NCBI GenBank assembly: GCA_003641465.1
Contig: QNAJ01000008.1
Coordinates: forward strand, 1-15,279
Reading direction: 5' to 3'
Length of the DNA stretch: 15,279 nucleotides
Source: Verrucomicrobiota bacterium
GTDB taxonomy: Bacteria > Verrucomicrobiota > Kiritimatiellia > B70-G9
Position 1 is the stretch's first letter; every line of letters begins with the position of its first letter. The translations under genes were made by a program, and so were the position numbers. Below the pieces are notes generated by a model. That model was not told the DNA's origin, searched no databases, and was given only the letters and a program-made list of their open reading frames with translations. Below are positions 5,896-13,952 of the stretch, one piece after another.

Positions 5896-7602
5896 TTGGC
5901 GGTCAACGACGAGTACGTAGTGGAGATACTGGAGGGGGTGGGCCTGATCACGGCGCGCGAAGGAAAGACGGCGCTGGAACAGGCCCGGCGGGAGGATCGC
6001 GATATTATTGACGTACTCGCCGAACGCGGGCACTCGAAGCAGGATATCCTCAAGGCGCTGGCTAATCAGTTCGGTATGGAGACCATATCCCTGCGGGACC
6101 TGGATATTCCGCAAGAGGTTCTTGACCAAGTACCGGGAGAAGTAGCTCGACGGTACAAGATCATTCCGGTTTACAAGACCGATAATACGCTTACGGTCGC
6201 CATCAGCGATCCCTTTGACGTCGAGACGTTGGACAGTCTGCGATACATATTGAAATGCAATGTAGAAGGCGTAGTCGCACCGGCGGAGGAGATAGAGGTT
6301 GCGTTAAACCAGTACTACGCCCGTCCACCCGATTCCATGGAGGCGGTTCTGGAGGAAATTACCGAGGGCACCGTGACCATGCCGACCAGCGGGATGGAGG
6401 AACTGCAGGAGGGGGAAGCAACCGAGGCAGACGCTCCGATTATCAAGCTGGTGAGTCTGATCATCCTGGAGGCCTTTCGGAGTCGTGCGTCGGACATCCA
6501 TCTGGAACCGCTATCGCGCCAGTTCCGGGTTCGCTACCGCATAGACGGTGTTCTTCACGAGGTAGAAAGTCCTCCCAAGCGCCTGCAGTCGGCCATTATC
6601 AGCCGGATCAAGATAATGGCCAACATGAGTATCGCAGAGAAGCGCCTGCCGCAGGACGGTCGTATCCAGGTAAACGTAATGGGGCGGGATCTTGACCTGA
6701 GGGTTTCTTCGATTCCGACCAATCACGGCGAGAGCATTGTCATGCGTATCCTGGATAAGCAGAGTATGCTTCTGGGGCTGCCTCAGTTGGGATTTTTTTC
6801 CGATGACCAGCAGAAGTTCGAACGCATAATCAGTGTACCCGATGGTATAATTTTGGTGACCGGTCCTACGGGGTCAGGAAAGACGACCACTCTTTATGCC
6901 TGCCTGAATTATATTAACACGCCGGAGCGTAAGATCATCACGGTGGAAGATCCGGTCGAGTATCAGATTTCGGGAATCAATCAAGTGCAGGTGAAGCCGG
7001 AGATAGGATTGTCATTCGCAGCCGCTCTGCGGTCGATACTGCGGCAGGCGCCGAACGTGATAATGATCGGCGAGATACGCGATCTGGAAACGGCAGAGAT
7101 AGCTATCAACGCATCTTTGACCGGTCACCTGGTTTTCAGCACTTTGCACACCAATGACGCACCGAGTGCGATCACCCGCTTGATTGATATCGGAGTCAAG
7201 CCATTCCTGGTGGCCTCCTCCGTTCGCGCCATCATGGCCCAGAGGCTGGTGCGGAAGATATGCGACAATTGCAAGGAGGAATATCAGCCGACGGAGGCGG
7301 AGCTACGTCTGCTGGGGCCTGCGTCTGAAGAAGTGTCGCGGGCTACCTTGTACAAGGGACGGGGATGCAAGGCGTGCAATCTCACCGGCTACCGCGGGAG
7401 AATGGGTATATTCGAGATATTCACGGTTGACGATCAGGTCCGTGAGATGATCTACCGGCGGGTCTCAGCAGGGGAACTGAGGGTCCGTGCTCGGGAGCTG
7501 GGGATGCGTACGCTTCGCGAGGATGGTTTGAGAAAGGCTATTGCCGGACTGACGACTATTGAGGAAGTCCTGCGCGTTACCATGGGAGGCGGCGAAGAAT
7601 GA
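5896..7602 (+). CDS. pilB: Type IV pilus / type II secretion assembly ATPase 1 (PilB/GspE family)
   Basis: This cytoplasmic hexameric ATPase powers pilus or pseudopilus extension at the inner-membrane platform. From TTG 5896 it has 568 residues. The N-terminal MshEN-like region (about 5-145) precedes the secretion ATPase core. Visible motifs are Walker A GPTGSGKTTT (323-332), the Asp box VEDPVEY (350-356), Walker B VIMIGEIRD (388-396, catalytic Glu393), the His box HLVFSTLHTND (411-421) and a zinc-binding tetracysteine set at 456, 459, 491 and 494. Ahead of Walker B it reads RQAPN rather than RQDPD; I recall this variant from verrucomicrobial-type GspE proteins. An upstream GTG (5848) would add 16 residues but has no ribosome site and sits at the predicted transcription start. 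The gene overlaps pilT by four bases (ATGA). PilB and GspE cannot be told apart by sequence alone; pilT next door favours a pilus-like system. Confidence 0.93.
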   Translation: MAVNDEYVVEILEGVGLITAREGKTALEQARREDRDIIDVLAERGHSKQDILKALANQFGMETISLRDLDIPQEVLDQVPGEVARRYKIIPVYKTDNTLTVAISDPFDVETLDSLRYILKCNVEGVVAPAEEIEVALNQYYARPPDSMEAVLEEITEGTVTMPTSGMEELQEGEATEADAPIIKLVSLIILEAFRSRASDIHLEPLSRQFRVRYRIDGVLHEVESPPKRLQSAIISRIKIMANMSIAEKRLPQDGRIQVNVMGRDLDLRVSSIPTNHGESIVMRILDKQSMLLGLPQLGFFSDDQQKFERIISVPDGIILVTGPTGSGKTTTLYACLNYINTPERKIITVEDPVEYQISGINQVQVKPEIGLSFAAALRSILRQAPNVIMIGEIRDLETAEIAINASLTGHLVFSTLHTNDAPSAITRLIDIGVKPFLVASSVRAIMAQRLVRKICDNCKEEYQPTEAELRLLGPASEEVSRATLYKGRGCKACNLTGYRGRMGIFEIFTVDDQVREMIYRRVSAGELRVRARELGMRTLREDGLRKAIAGLTTIEEVLRVTMGGGEE

Positions 7603-8696
7603 GCCCGGTGAAGTCGTCGGATGTTGGTATAAACGATCTGCTGAATCTGGCGGTCGAGAAGGAGGCCTCCGACGTCCACATTGCTGTGGGCGCGCCTCCG
7701 ATACTCAGGATCCACGGCAGATTGATCCCGCTGGATTGCGAGCCTCTCAAGCCGGAAGACACTGAGCGGCTGATGAAGAGTATCGCTTCATCAGAACATC
7801 AGCAAGCTGTACGCGAGCGGGGCGGCGTGGATTTCGGCTTCGGCTTCGGAGACAAGGCGCGGTTTCGCGTCAGCGTGTTCCGGCAGAAGGGCTACATAGG
7901 GGTGGTGATGCGCCAGATCCCCAAGCGACTGATGACTTTGGAGGAGATTGGATTACCGCCACAGGTGAAAGAGTTGCTTTTTAAGCCGCGCGGGATTGTT
8001 CTGGTGACCGGTCCGACCGGTTCCGGTAAGACGACTACGCTGGCGAGCATGATAAATGTGATAAACGAGGAACGCAGTTGTCATATCATAACGATTGAGG
8101 ACCCTATTGAATACTATCACGCACACAAGAAAAGCATCATTACCCAGAGGGAGATCGGGGTGGATGTTCCCACTTTCAGCGAGGCCGTGATCCGCGGTTT
8201 ACGCCAGGACCCTGACGTCATACTGATCGGTGAGATGCGTGACCTGGAAACAATGGCGGCGGCGCTGACGGCGGCTGAGACGGGGCATCTGGTGTTTGCC
8301 ACACTGCACACCACCGGAGCGACCAATACCGTAGACAGAATTGTGGACGCCTTTCCGGTAGATCAGCAGGAGCAGATCAGAATACAGCTGGCCAATAATA
8401 TCATGGCAGTAATATCTCAGCTGCTCCTGATCCGCAAGGATCGCCCCGGCAGAATCGCGGCTTTCGAGATAATGGTGGCGACGCCGTCCATCCGTGCCAT
8501 GATCCGCGATAAGAAAACCTACCGCATCACTTCGGACATCCAGACGGGGGCCCGGTGGGGAATGGTGACGTTGGATGCGCATCTTATGGCTTTGTATGAG
8601 AAGGGATACATATCCTACGAAGACCTCATAACCAAGTCCCAGGATCCCGATTCCATCGTCGAAAAGCTGCAGGCTCAGAAGGGGAAGAGGCGCTGA
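7599..8696 (+). CDS. pilT: Pilus retraction ATPase PilT
   Basis: PilT depolymerises type IV pili and powers twitching, DNA uptake or surface sensing. The 365-residue protein has the normal PilT length, without the long N-terminal domain or the tetracysteine motif of assembly ATPases. Visible are Walker A GPTGSGKTTT (138-147), the Asp box IEDPIEY (166-172), Walker B VILIGEMRD (207-215, Glu212) and the His box HLVFATLHTTGA (230-241). PSIRAMIRDKK (296-306) corresponds to the PilT-specific AIRNLIRE helix needed for retraction. Its ATG overlaps the stop of assembly ATPase 1 (ATGA) and has GGGAGG about nine bases upstream. It lies between two PilB/GspE genes. PilU is the main alternative; without a second copy in view I keep PilT. 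Confidence 0.94.
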   Translation: MSPVKSSDVGINDLLNLAVEKEASDVHIAVGAPPILRIHGRLIPLDCEPLKPEDTERLMKSIASSEHQQAVRERGGVDFGFGFGDKARFRVSVFRQKGYIGVVMRQIPKRLMTLEEIGLPPQVKELLFKPRGIVLVTGPTGSGKTTTLASMINVINEERSCHIITIEDPIEYYHAHKKSIITQREIGVDVPTFSEAVIRGLRQDPDVILIGEMRDLETMAAALTAAETGHLVFATLHTTGATNTVDRIVDAFPVDQQEQIRIQLANNIMAVISQLLLIRKDRPGRIAAFEIMVATPSIRAMIRDKKTYRITSDIQTGARWGMVTLDAHLMALYEKGYISYEDLITKSQDPDSIVEKLQAQKGKRR

Positions 8697-8698
8697 CT

Positions 8699-10411
8699 AT
8701 GGCGGACCGGGAAATCAGAGACCCTTTGCTGCAATATCTGCTTGAGGAAGGCCGGGTGACGCCGGACCAGGCAGCTGAGGTGGTCGAGGAACAGGGACGT
8801 ACCGGCCGGCCGGCACGGGAGATACTGATAGATATGGGACTGATCACGGAGGATGAGTTGCTGGAAGCAATCGCCGAGATGCTGGGAACCCGCACCGTTA
8901 ATCTGGCAGCCCTGGATATCCCTCAGAAAGTCCTGAAGACCGTCCCGGCCAGCGTGGCCCGGATGTACAATGTTGTACCTGTGGAGGCTGATGCGCAATC
9001 GGTGGTTCTGGCGACATTTGATCTGCTGAGTCCCGAAATAGTTGATGAAATTGCCTTTGTTCTCACCCGGGATGTGTCCTTCGTGGTGGCCAGAGAGGAA
9101 GATATCAAGGCCTATGTGCAGCGCTTTTACAGCGACGACAGCGAGTCGGTGGTTGACATGCTGCAGGAATTGGAGACCGAGCTTGAGGAAACCGAAGGCA
9201 TGGTCGAGGTAGGCGTTTCGGAGGGCGATGCAGCCGAATTGGAGAGGGCCGCCAACCTGACGCCGGTAGTCCGGTTCGTGAATCTGGTTCTGTACCAGGC
9301 GGTCCGGGACAGAGCCTCGGATATACACTTCGAGCCTTTCGAAAACGAGTTTAAAATCCGTTACCGGGTTGATGGTGCACTCTACGAAATGACTCCTCCC
9401 CCGAAGCATTTGGCGTTACCGGTGACTTCCCGTCTGAAGGTTATCGCGGGGTTGAACATAGCTGAGAGGAGACTTCCGCAGGATGGCCGAATTCAGTTGA
9501 TGATTGGAGGCCGCCCGATAGATTTCCGCGTCTCGACGCTGCCTACTCAGTTCGGGGAGAGTGTGGTTTTGAGGGTTCTGGACCGCAGCGTGGTAGAGCT
9601 GGAACTGGAGAACCTGGGTATGGCGGAGGACGTGTACCAGGCCTTCAGCGATGATATCCGTAAGCCCAATGGAATCATTATCGTTACCGGGCCTACAGGT
9701 TCGGGTAAGACCACCACCTTGTATTCGGCATTGCGGCGGCTGAATACCGTCCACGTGAAACTTCTGACCGCAGAAGAGCCGGTCGAATATGATATTGAGG
9801 GTATCATTCAGGTACCGGTCAACGATGCTATAGGGTTGAGTTTTGCACGCGTGCTGCGCGCCTTCCTGCGCCAAGACCCCGACATAATCATGGTGGGAGA
9901 AATCCGCGATCTGGAAACGGCGGAGATCGCAATCCAGGCTTCGCTCACCGGCCACTTGGTCTTCAGTACGTTACATACCAATGACGCTCCAGGCGCCGTG
10001 ACCCGTTTGATTGACATGGGCGTCGAGCCGTTTCCCATTGCTTCCACGCTGGAGTCAGTGTTGAGCCAGCGGCTGGTGAGAACCATATGCCAGAAGTGCC
10101 GGGAACCCTACCGGCCGGATCCGCCGCTTCTGGAGCAGTTGGGTCTCAGTCCGGAGATGATCGGAGATCGCCAGCTGTATCATGGAGTGGGTTGCCCGGT
10201 ATGTCACCAGACGGGATATAAGGGCAGGAGAGGTATCTTCGAATATCTCAGAATCAGCGAACCGATTCGGGAACTGGTCAATGAGCGAAAACCGACGGTC
10301 CTGATCCGCCAGCGGGCAATTGAGCTTGGAATGAGAACCCTTCGGGATGACGGTATCCGTTGCGTGCTGGAGGGTACGACAACGGTGGAGGAGGTGCTGA
10401 AGTATACCTGA
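8699..10411 (+). CDS. pilB: Type IV pilus / type II secretion assembly ATPase 2 (PilB/GspE family)
   Basis: A second extension-type ATPase of 570 residues begins two bases after the pilT stop. The N-terminal MshEN-like domain (about 8-145: LLQYLLEEGRVTPDQ, ILIDMGLITEDELLEAIAEM) is followed by an acidic linker (about 146-182, many Glu and Asp) and then the ATPase core. Motifs are Walker A GPTGSGKTTT (331-340), an Asp box reading AEEPVEY (358-364) in place of the usual VEDPVEY, Walker B IIMVGEIRD (396-404, Glu401), the His box HLVFSTLHTND (419-429) and cysteines at 464, 467, 499 and 502. It is clearly a paralogue of the first ATPase, not a recent copy: the N-terminal halves differ widely. With one platform gene nearby, the two may serve different filaments or form a mixed motor; that is inference. 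Confidence 0.93.
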   Translation: MADREIRDPLLQYLLEEGRVTPDQAAEVVEEQGRTGRPAREILIDMGLITEDELLEAIAEMLGTRTVNLAALDIPQKVLKTVPASVARMYNVVPVEADAQSVVLATFDLLSPEIVDEIAFVLTRDVSFVVAREEDIKAYVQRFYSDDSESVVDMLQELETELEETEGMVEVGVSEGDAAELERAANLTPVVRFVNLVLYQAVRDRASDIHFEPFENEFKIRYRVDGALYEMTPPPKHLALPVTSRLKVIAGLNIAERRLPQDGRIQLMIGGRPIDFRVSTLPTQFGESVVLRVLDRSVVELELENLGMAEDVYQAFSDDIRKPNGIIIVTGPTGSGKTTTLYSALRRLNTVHVKLLTAEEPVEYDIEGIIQVPVNDAIGLSFARVLRAFLRQDPDIIMVGEIRDLETAEIAIQASLTGHLVFSTLHTNDAPGAVTRLIDMGVEPFPIASTLESVLSQRLVRTICQKCREPYRPDPPLLEQLGLSPEMIGDRQLYHGVGCPVCHQTGYKGRRGIFEYLRISEPIRELVNERKPTVLIRQRAIELGMRTLRDDGIRCVLEGTTTVEEVLKYT

Positions 10412-10440
10412 GGCGGAGTCTCTGGTAACCGACTGCGACG

Positions 10441-10445
10441 GGAGG
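10441..10445 (+). promoter_or_regulatory. Ribosome binding site of pilC/gspF
   Basis: GGAGG lies seven bases before the ATG at 10453, in a 41-base gap after assembly ATPase 2. This is the clearest ribosome site in the operon and supports strong initiation of the platform protein. Confidence 0.5.
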
Positions 10446-10452
10446 TAGGTGG

Positions 10453-11703
10453 ATGGCAAAGTTCAGGTTTACAGCGCTGGACGCCAAAGGGCGGGAACAG
10501 AAGGGAATAATAGAAGCTCCCGAGGAGACTTCCGCGCTGACCTTGATCCGGGAACGGGGTCTCTTCCCAGTGGAAGTTTCGCTGATCGAGGAAGCGGTTC
10601 GACGGCGAGCGGTACCCGCATTTCTGAAGATGGAGATACGGATGCCGGCCCTGTTCAGTCGGGTAAGCGCACGGCAATTGACTCTGCTGACACGCCAGCT
10701 TTCGACCCTTGTGGGTGCAGGACTACCGTTGTTGCGGGCGATCAACGTGCTCATCAGGCAGGAGCGGAATCCGCGGCTGAGATCCGCTCTGGAACAGATC
10801 GCTGATGCGATCCAGTCCGGAAGCACACTGGCGGAGGCGCTGGCACAACATCCGCGCATATTCAGCCGGCTGTATGTGAACATGGTGAGGGCAGGGGAAG
10901 TCGGCGGAGTACTTGATCAGGTGCTGGACAGGCTCGCTGAATACCTGGAGAAGTCACAGCGGATACGCTCCAAGGTGATCAGTGCGATGATTTATCCGGT
11001 TGTGGTACTGGTAATGGCCAGCGGAATCCTGACCTTCCTTATGGTGGTTATTATTCCGAAGTTCGAGGAGATATTCGCCGACCTCCTGGAGGGAGCAGAG
11101 ATGCCGCCGCTGACCCGGTTTGTTCTGAATACCAGCAAAGCATTCGCCAGTAACATGGCATGGGTGGTCGGGGTGGTGGTCGCCGTAGTCATTTTGATGC
11201 GATTGCTGCGGATGACGCAACGGGGGCGGCATATGGTGGATATGTTCCGGCTGCACATACCTTTGTTCGGTCAACTGGCGCGGAAGACTGCGATTGCACG
11301 ATTTTCGCGCACACTGGGGACGTTGATGTCGGCGGGCGTGCCCGTGCTGCAGGCGCTTAATATTGTCAGGGATACCGCGGGAAATGAGGTGATCGCCCGT
11401 GCTATCGGGGCGGTCCACGACAGTGTCAAGGAAGGTGAAAGTATGGCCGCGCCAATGGAGTCTGCAGCGGTATTCCCCCCGATGGTAGTAAGTATGGTTG
11501 AGGTGGGGGATGAGACCGGACGGTTGCCTGAAATGCTGATGAAAATAGCGGAACGTTATGATGAGGAAGTTGATACCACTGTTGCGGGACTTACCTCGAT
11601 CATCGAGCCGGTGCTGATTATTTTCATGGCGGTGGTGGTGGGTACGATAGTGATTGCACTGTTCCTGCCCCTGATATCCATTATTGGAAAACTGAGCGCA
11701 TGA
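10453..11703 (+). CDS. pilC: Inner-membrane platform protein PilC/GspF
   Basis: PilC/GspF is the polytopic inner-membrane platform that couples the ATPases to pilin assembly. The 416-residue protein has normal length, with the short N-terminal strand region (KFRFTALDAKGREQKGIIEA), and two T2SSF helical domains at about 74-197 and 277-399. The repeats are visible as RQLSTLVGAGLPLLRAINVL (81-100) and RTLGTLMSAGVPVLQALNIV (286-305). Each is followed by a GEV/GDETGRLPE-type turn (148-152 and 352-360). Transmembrane segments are near 178-202, 234-252 and 384-409. Its stop overlaps the next ATG (ATGA). The name PilC or GspF depends on whether the machine is a pilus or a secretion system, which this window does not settle. 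Confidence 0.95.
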   Translation: MAKFRFTALDAKGREQKGIIEAPEETSALTLIRERGLFPVEVSLIEEAVRRRAVPAFLKMEIRMPALFSRVSARQLTLLTRQLSTLVGAGLPLLRAINVLIRQERNPRLRSALEQIADAIQSGSTLAEALAQHPRIFSRLYVNMVRAGEVGGVLDQVLDRLAEYLEKSQRIRSKVISAMIYPVVVLVMASGILTFLMVVIIPKFEEIFADLLEGAEMPPLTRFVLNTSKAFASNMAWVVGVVVAVVILMRLLRMTQRGRHMVDMFRLHIPLFGQLARKTAIARFSRTLGTLMSAGVPVLQALNIVRDTAGNEVIARAIGAVHDSVKEGESMAAPMESAAVFPPMVVSMVEVGDETGRLPEMLMKIAERYDEEVDTTVAGLTSIIEPVLIIFMAVVVGTIVIALFLPLISIIGKLSA

Positions 11704-12317
11704 GCGGGCGGGAATCGGATTGCAAAGAAAAGGCGTGGGCGCGGGCCGCAGGGCGCAGGATATCCTCCTGTGAGGTGGGGCTGCTGATCAGCCTCGTTCT
11801 TCTGGTGGGATCATCAGTGGTTCCCGGGATGGTTGCATGCCGCCGCGCTCGCGTGCGGAAGAATGCTTACGAAGGACTGATGAATGTTGTAACAGCCTGC
11901 CGGATGCTTTATCACGAATACAGCGGGTGGCCGGATCCGCTTAGGGCCCCCGATTACGACATGGAGTTCGGCGCGCGGGTCCCTACGCGGAAGCTGATAA
12001 ATGTTCTCAGCGCTAATGACGGGCCGGGTAATTGGGCCCACAGTGTCAATCCGGCGCGTATTGTTTTCCTCAAGGACATGGATTATTTTCGGTATGGCCG
12101 TGGCGGTATAGATCAGACAGGAGATCTGCTGGATCCCTGGGGCACGCCTGTCCGTGTAGTACTGGACAGCAACGATGACGGTTTCTGCAGGGCCGAAACG
12201 GGCGAAATAGAGCCCGTAGCGGACGAAAAAGCGATCGCCTGGTCAGCGGGACCGGACCGCAGCTTCGGCACGGATGACGACGTCCACTCGTGGAGGCAAC
12301 TGCCCCCGCGGCACTGA
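11700..12317 (+). CDS. Atypical GspG-like pseudopilin, degenerate prepilin peptidase site
   Basis: This 205-residue protein has one hydrophobic helix near its N-terminus (about 27-46) and a globular end resembling GspG major pseudopilins: LLDPWGTPVRVVLDSNDDG (143-161) and AWSAGPDRSFGTDDD (180-194), the latter like the calcium-binding loop of GspG. Aligning on Glu25 and Pro42 gives the exact pilin spacing E5-P22, so the mature N-terminus would be Ile21. The residue before it is Arg20, where prepilin peptidase needs Gly; Gly19 is one position further back, and FTLIE is replaced by ISSCE. Cleavage is therefore doubtful. Cys47 in GMVAC also resembles a lipobox, though far from the N-terminus. Its ATG overlaps the pilC stop (ATGA). 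I call it a GspG-like pseudopilin from the C-terminal motifs and operon position. Confidence 0.75.
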   Translation: MSGRESDCKEKAWARAAGRRISSCEVGLLISLVLLVGSSVVPGMVACRRARVRKNAYEGLMNVVTACRMLYHEYSGWPDPLRAPDYDMEFGARVPTRKLINVLSANDGPGNWAHSVNPARIVFLKDMDYFRYGRGGIDQTGDLLDPWGTPVRVVLDSNDDGFCRAETGEIEPVADEKAIAWSAGPDRSFGTDDDVHSWRQLPPRH

Positions 12318-12352
12318 GCGACCAGCAATGTGGATCGTGTTGGAGAAGTGGC

Positions 12353-12383
12353 AGGAGGTAAGTCACACGTGGTGTGTGAAGTG
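12353..12383 (+). promoter_or_regulatory. Ribosome binding site with hairpin between Shine-Dalgarno and ATG
   Basis: AGGAGGT at 12353-12359 lies 25 bases before ATG 12384, too far in linear distance. Between them TCACAC (12363-12368) and GTGTGA (12374-12379) form a perfect six-pair stem around the loop GTGGT. Folding would bring the Shine-Dalgarno sequence to about eight bases from the ATG, as in the known split ribosome sites of phage T4 genes 25 and 38. Alternatively the GTG in the loop at 12369 is itself the start, about ten bases from the site. Confidence 0.45.
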
Positions 12384-13895
12384 ATGCGTGGTAATCTGGC
12401 ATGGGCCGCTGTGGCGTGGCTGGCTGTTGCCGCCGGAACTGTCAGAGCGAGCGGTCCCGTATTCCTTCAGTTGAATGGGGACCGGATGACCATCCATGCC
12501 GAGCACGCGTATCTGCGTGATGTCCTCAAAGAATTCACCCGGTTCGGAGTGCATGTGGAACTGGATCCGGAATTGAGTTTCCGCGTGGATGCGGATTTCA
12601 AGGATGTGAGGGTAGAAGAAGCACTGGACCAGATTCTGGCTACCAACAGTTACGCACTCGTCTGGGATGTCATGAAAGGCCCCTTGGGAGAGATTCCCCG
12701 TCTGATACAGATGAAGGTCTACCGCCAGGGCAGGCAGGCAGCCGTGGTCCCCTTACGGGAAACGGAAGTGCTCGAAGTCGTGCGCCCAGAAAGTGGTGCG
12801 CCGTATGTGCGTGACGAGATTCTCATCGGGCTGCGTCCGGGGACGACGATCAGGCAGTTTGAGTCGCTCCTGAAGCGAATCGGCGGTACGCCGGTGGATG
12901 TCTCCGAACTGGTGGGAGTTTACCGCGTGCGACTGCCACCGGGAAGCGACGTGCCAAGGATAGTGGCGGAACTACGGGAAGAGTCAATAGTGGCAGCGGT
13001 GGAGCCCAATTGGGTGGTTTCCCTGCCGGAACCGGAGGCCGCTGCGGACCGGCGTCAGGTGCTTGATGAGATCGGAGGACTGACAGGAAGGATTCCGGAA
13101 CCTGGCGAGCCCGGCGAATCTGGGGTCCCGGTAGCAGTGGTGGACTCGGGGCTCGGTAGACTGGCCATGCTGAATACAGTGGTAGTCGGGGGCATAAATG
13201 TGCTCAATCCGCATTTACCGATTTCGGACCCGGTCGGGCATGGCACGCAAATGGCGCTGCTCGCTTCCGGCATGATCTCTCCGGAAGGCGCTTCAGCCGG
13301 TGACGGAGTCGTGCCCGTAATAGCGGTTCAGGCCTTCGATGCTCATGGCAACACATCCAATTTTGCTCTGATCAGAGCCTTCGAGTACGCCCTCCGGCAC
13401 GGGGCCAGAGTGATCAGCATGAGCTGGGGCACCGCCACGCAGAGCCGTTTCATGAGAGCTGCTGTTGACGAAGCGGTGGCACGAGACGTTATTCTGGTGG
13501 CGGCCGCGGGTAATGAACCAACGGGGAAGCCGGTCTATCCGGCGGCATTCCCGGGCGTGATCGGGGTAGCGGCGCTCACGGAGGATGGAAGCGTCTGGAA
13601 GAACTCGAATTTTGGGCGATTCGTGGATGTTGCGGCGCCCGGTACGGCTCGACTGCCCGTAGGGTACCATGGTGGGCCTGGTAGATATGCGGGAACATCC
13701 GTCAGTTGTGCAGTTGTGGCTCATGTGCTGGCGAGGTATCGGGGCAATAATCCCGCGGCGTCGGCGGCGGAGACTCTTTCGCGTTTTCGGAGATCGCTGA
13801 CTGACTGTGGGGAGGTGGGATGGGACCCTTTTTTCGGCGCAGGACGGCTGGATAATGCGGCCTTAGCCCGTTTCCTGCGTGCTGACGGGAAGTGA
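12384..13895 (+). CDS. Exported subtilisin-family (S8) protease with N-terminal STN/secretin-like domain
   Basis: From ATG 12384 the product has 503 residues. Residues 1-22 form a clean signal peptide (MRGNLAWAAVAWLAVAAGTV, then RA|S). Residues about 28-97 resemble the STN/N0 short domain of secretins and TonB receptors (MTIHAEHAYLRDVLKEFTRF, then VDADFKDVRVEEALDQIL). Residues about 142-214 resemble a protease pro-domain of fervidolysin/I9 type (ILIGLRPGTT...GVYRVRLPPGSD...VEPNWVVSLP). The S8 domain spans about 248-494 with catalytic Asp254 (VAVVDSGLG), His286 (GHGTQMA), the oxyanion Asn377 (AAAGNE) and Ser439 (YAGTSVSCA), so it should be active. Starts at GTG 12330 or GTG 12369 are possible; ATG gives the best signal peptide. 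It follows the pseudopilin by 66 bases and may process or travel through the pilus/secretion machine. Confidence 0.88.
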   Translation: MRGNLAWAAVAWLAVAAGTVRASGPVFLQLNGDRMTIHAEHAYLRDVLKEFTRFGVHVELDPELSFRVDADFKDVRVEEALDQILATNSYALVWDVMKGPLGEIPRLIQMKVYRQGRQAAVVPLRETEVLEVVRPESGAPYVRDEILIGLRPGTTIRQFESLLKRIGGTPVDVSELVGVYRVRLPPGSDVPRIVAELREESIVAAVEPNWVVSLPEPEAAADRRQVLDEIGGLTGRIPEPGEPGESGVPVAVVDSGLGRLAMLNTVVVGGINVLNPHLPISDPVGHGTQMALLASGMISPEGASAGDGVVPVIAVQAFDAHGNTSNFALIRAFEYALRHGARVISMSWGTATQSRFMRAAVDEAVARDVILVAAAGNEPTGKPVYPAAFPGVIGVAALTEDGSVWKNSNFGRFVDVAAPGTARLPVGYHGGPGRYAGTSVSCAVVAHVLARYRGNNPAASAAETLSRFRRSLTDCGEVGWDPFFGAGRLDNAALARFLRADGK

Positions 13896-13952
13896 ATGTC
13901 GGCAGATCATATTTACCGCTCACATTACGGAGAGACCACGCTCAGGAGGCCT

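Noticed and set aside
8675..9409. Minus-strand open frame (244 codons) opposite the second assembly ATPase
   Set aside because: It is a shadow of a well-conserved coding frame, common in high-GC DNA; no domain is recognised and no ribosome site precedes it.
10278..10883. Minus-strand open frame (201 codons) across the pilC start
   Set aside because: It is Arg/Ser/Pro-rich, crosses the gap and both neighbouring genes, and matches no family.
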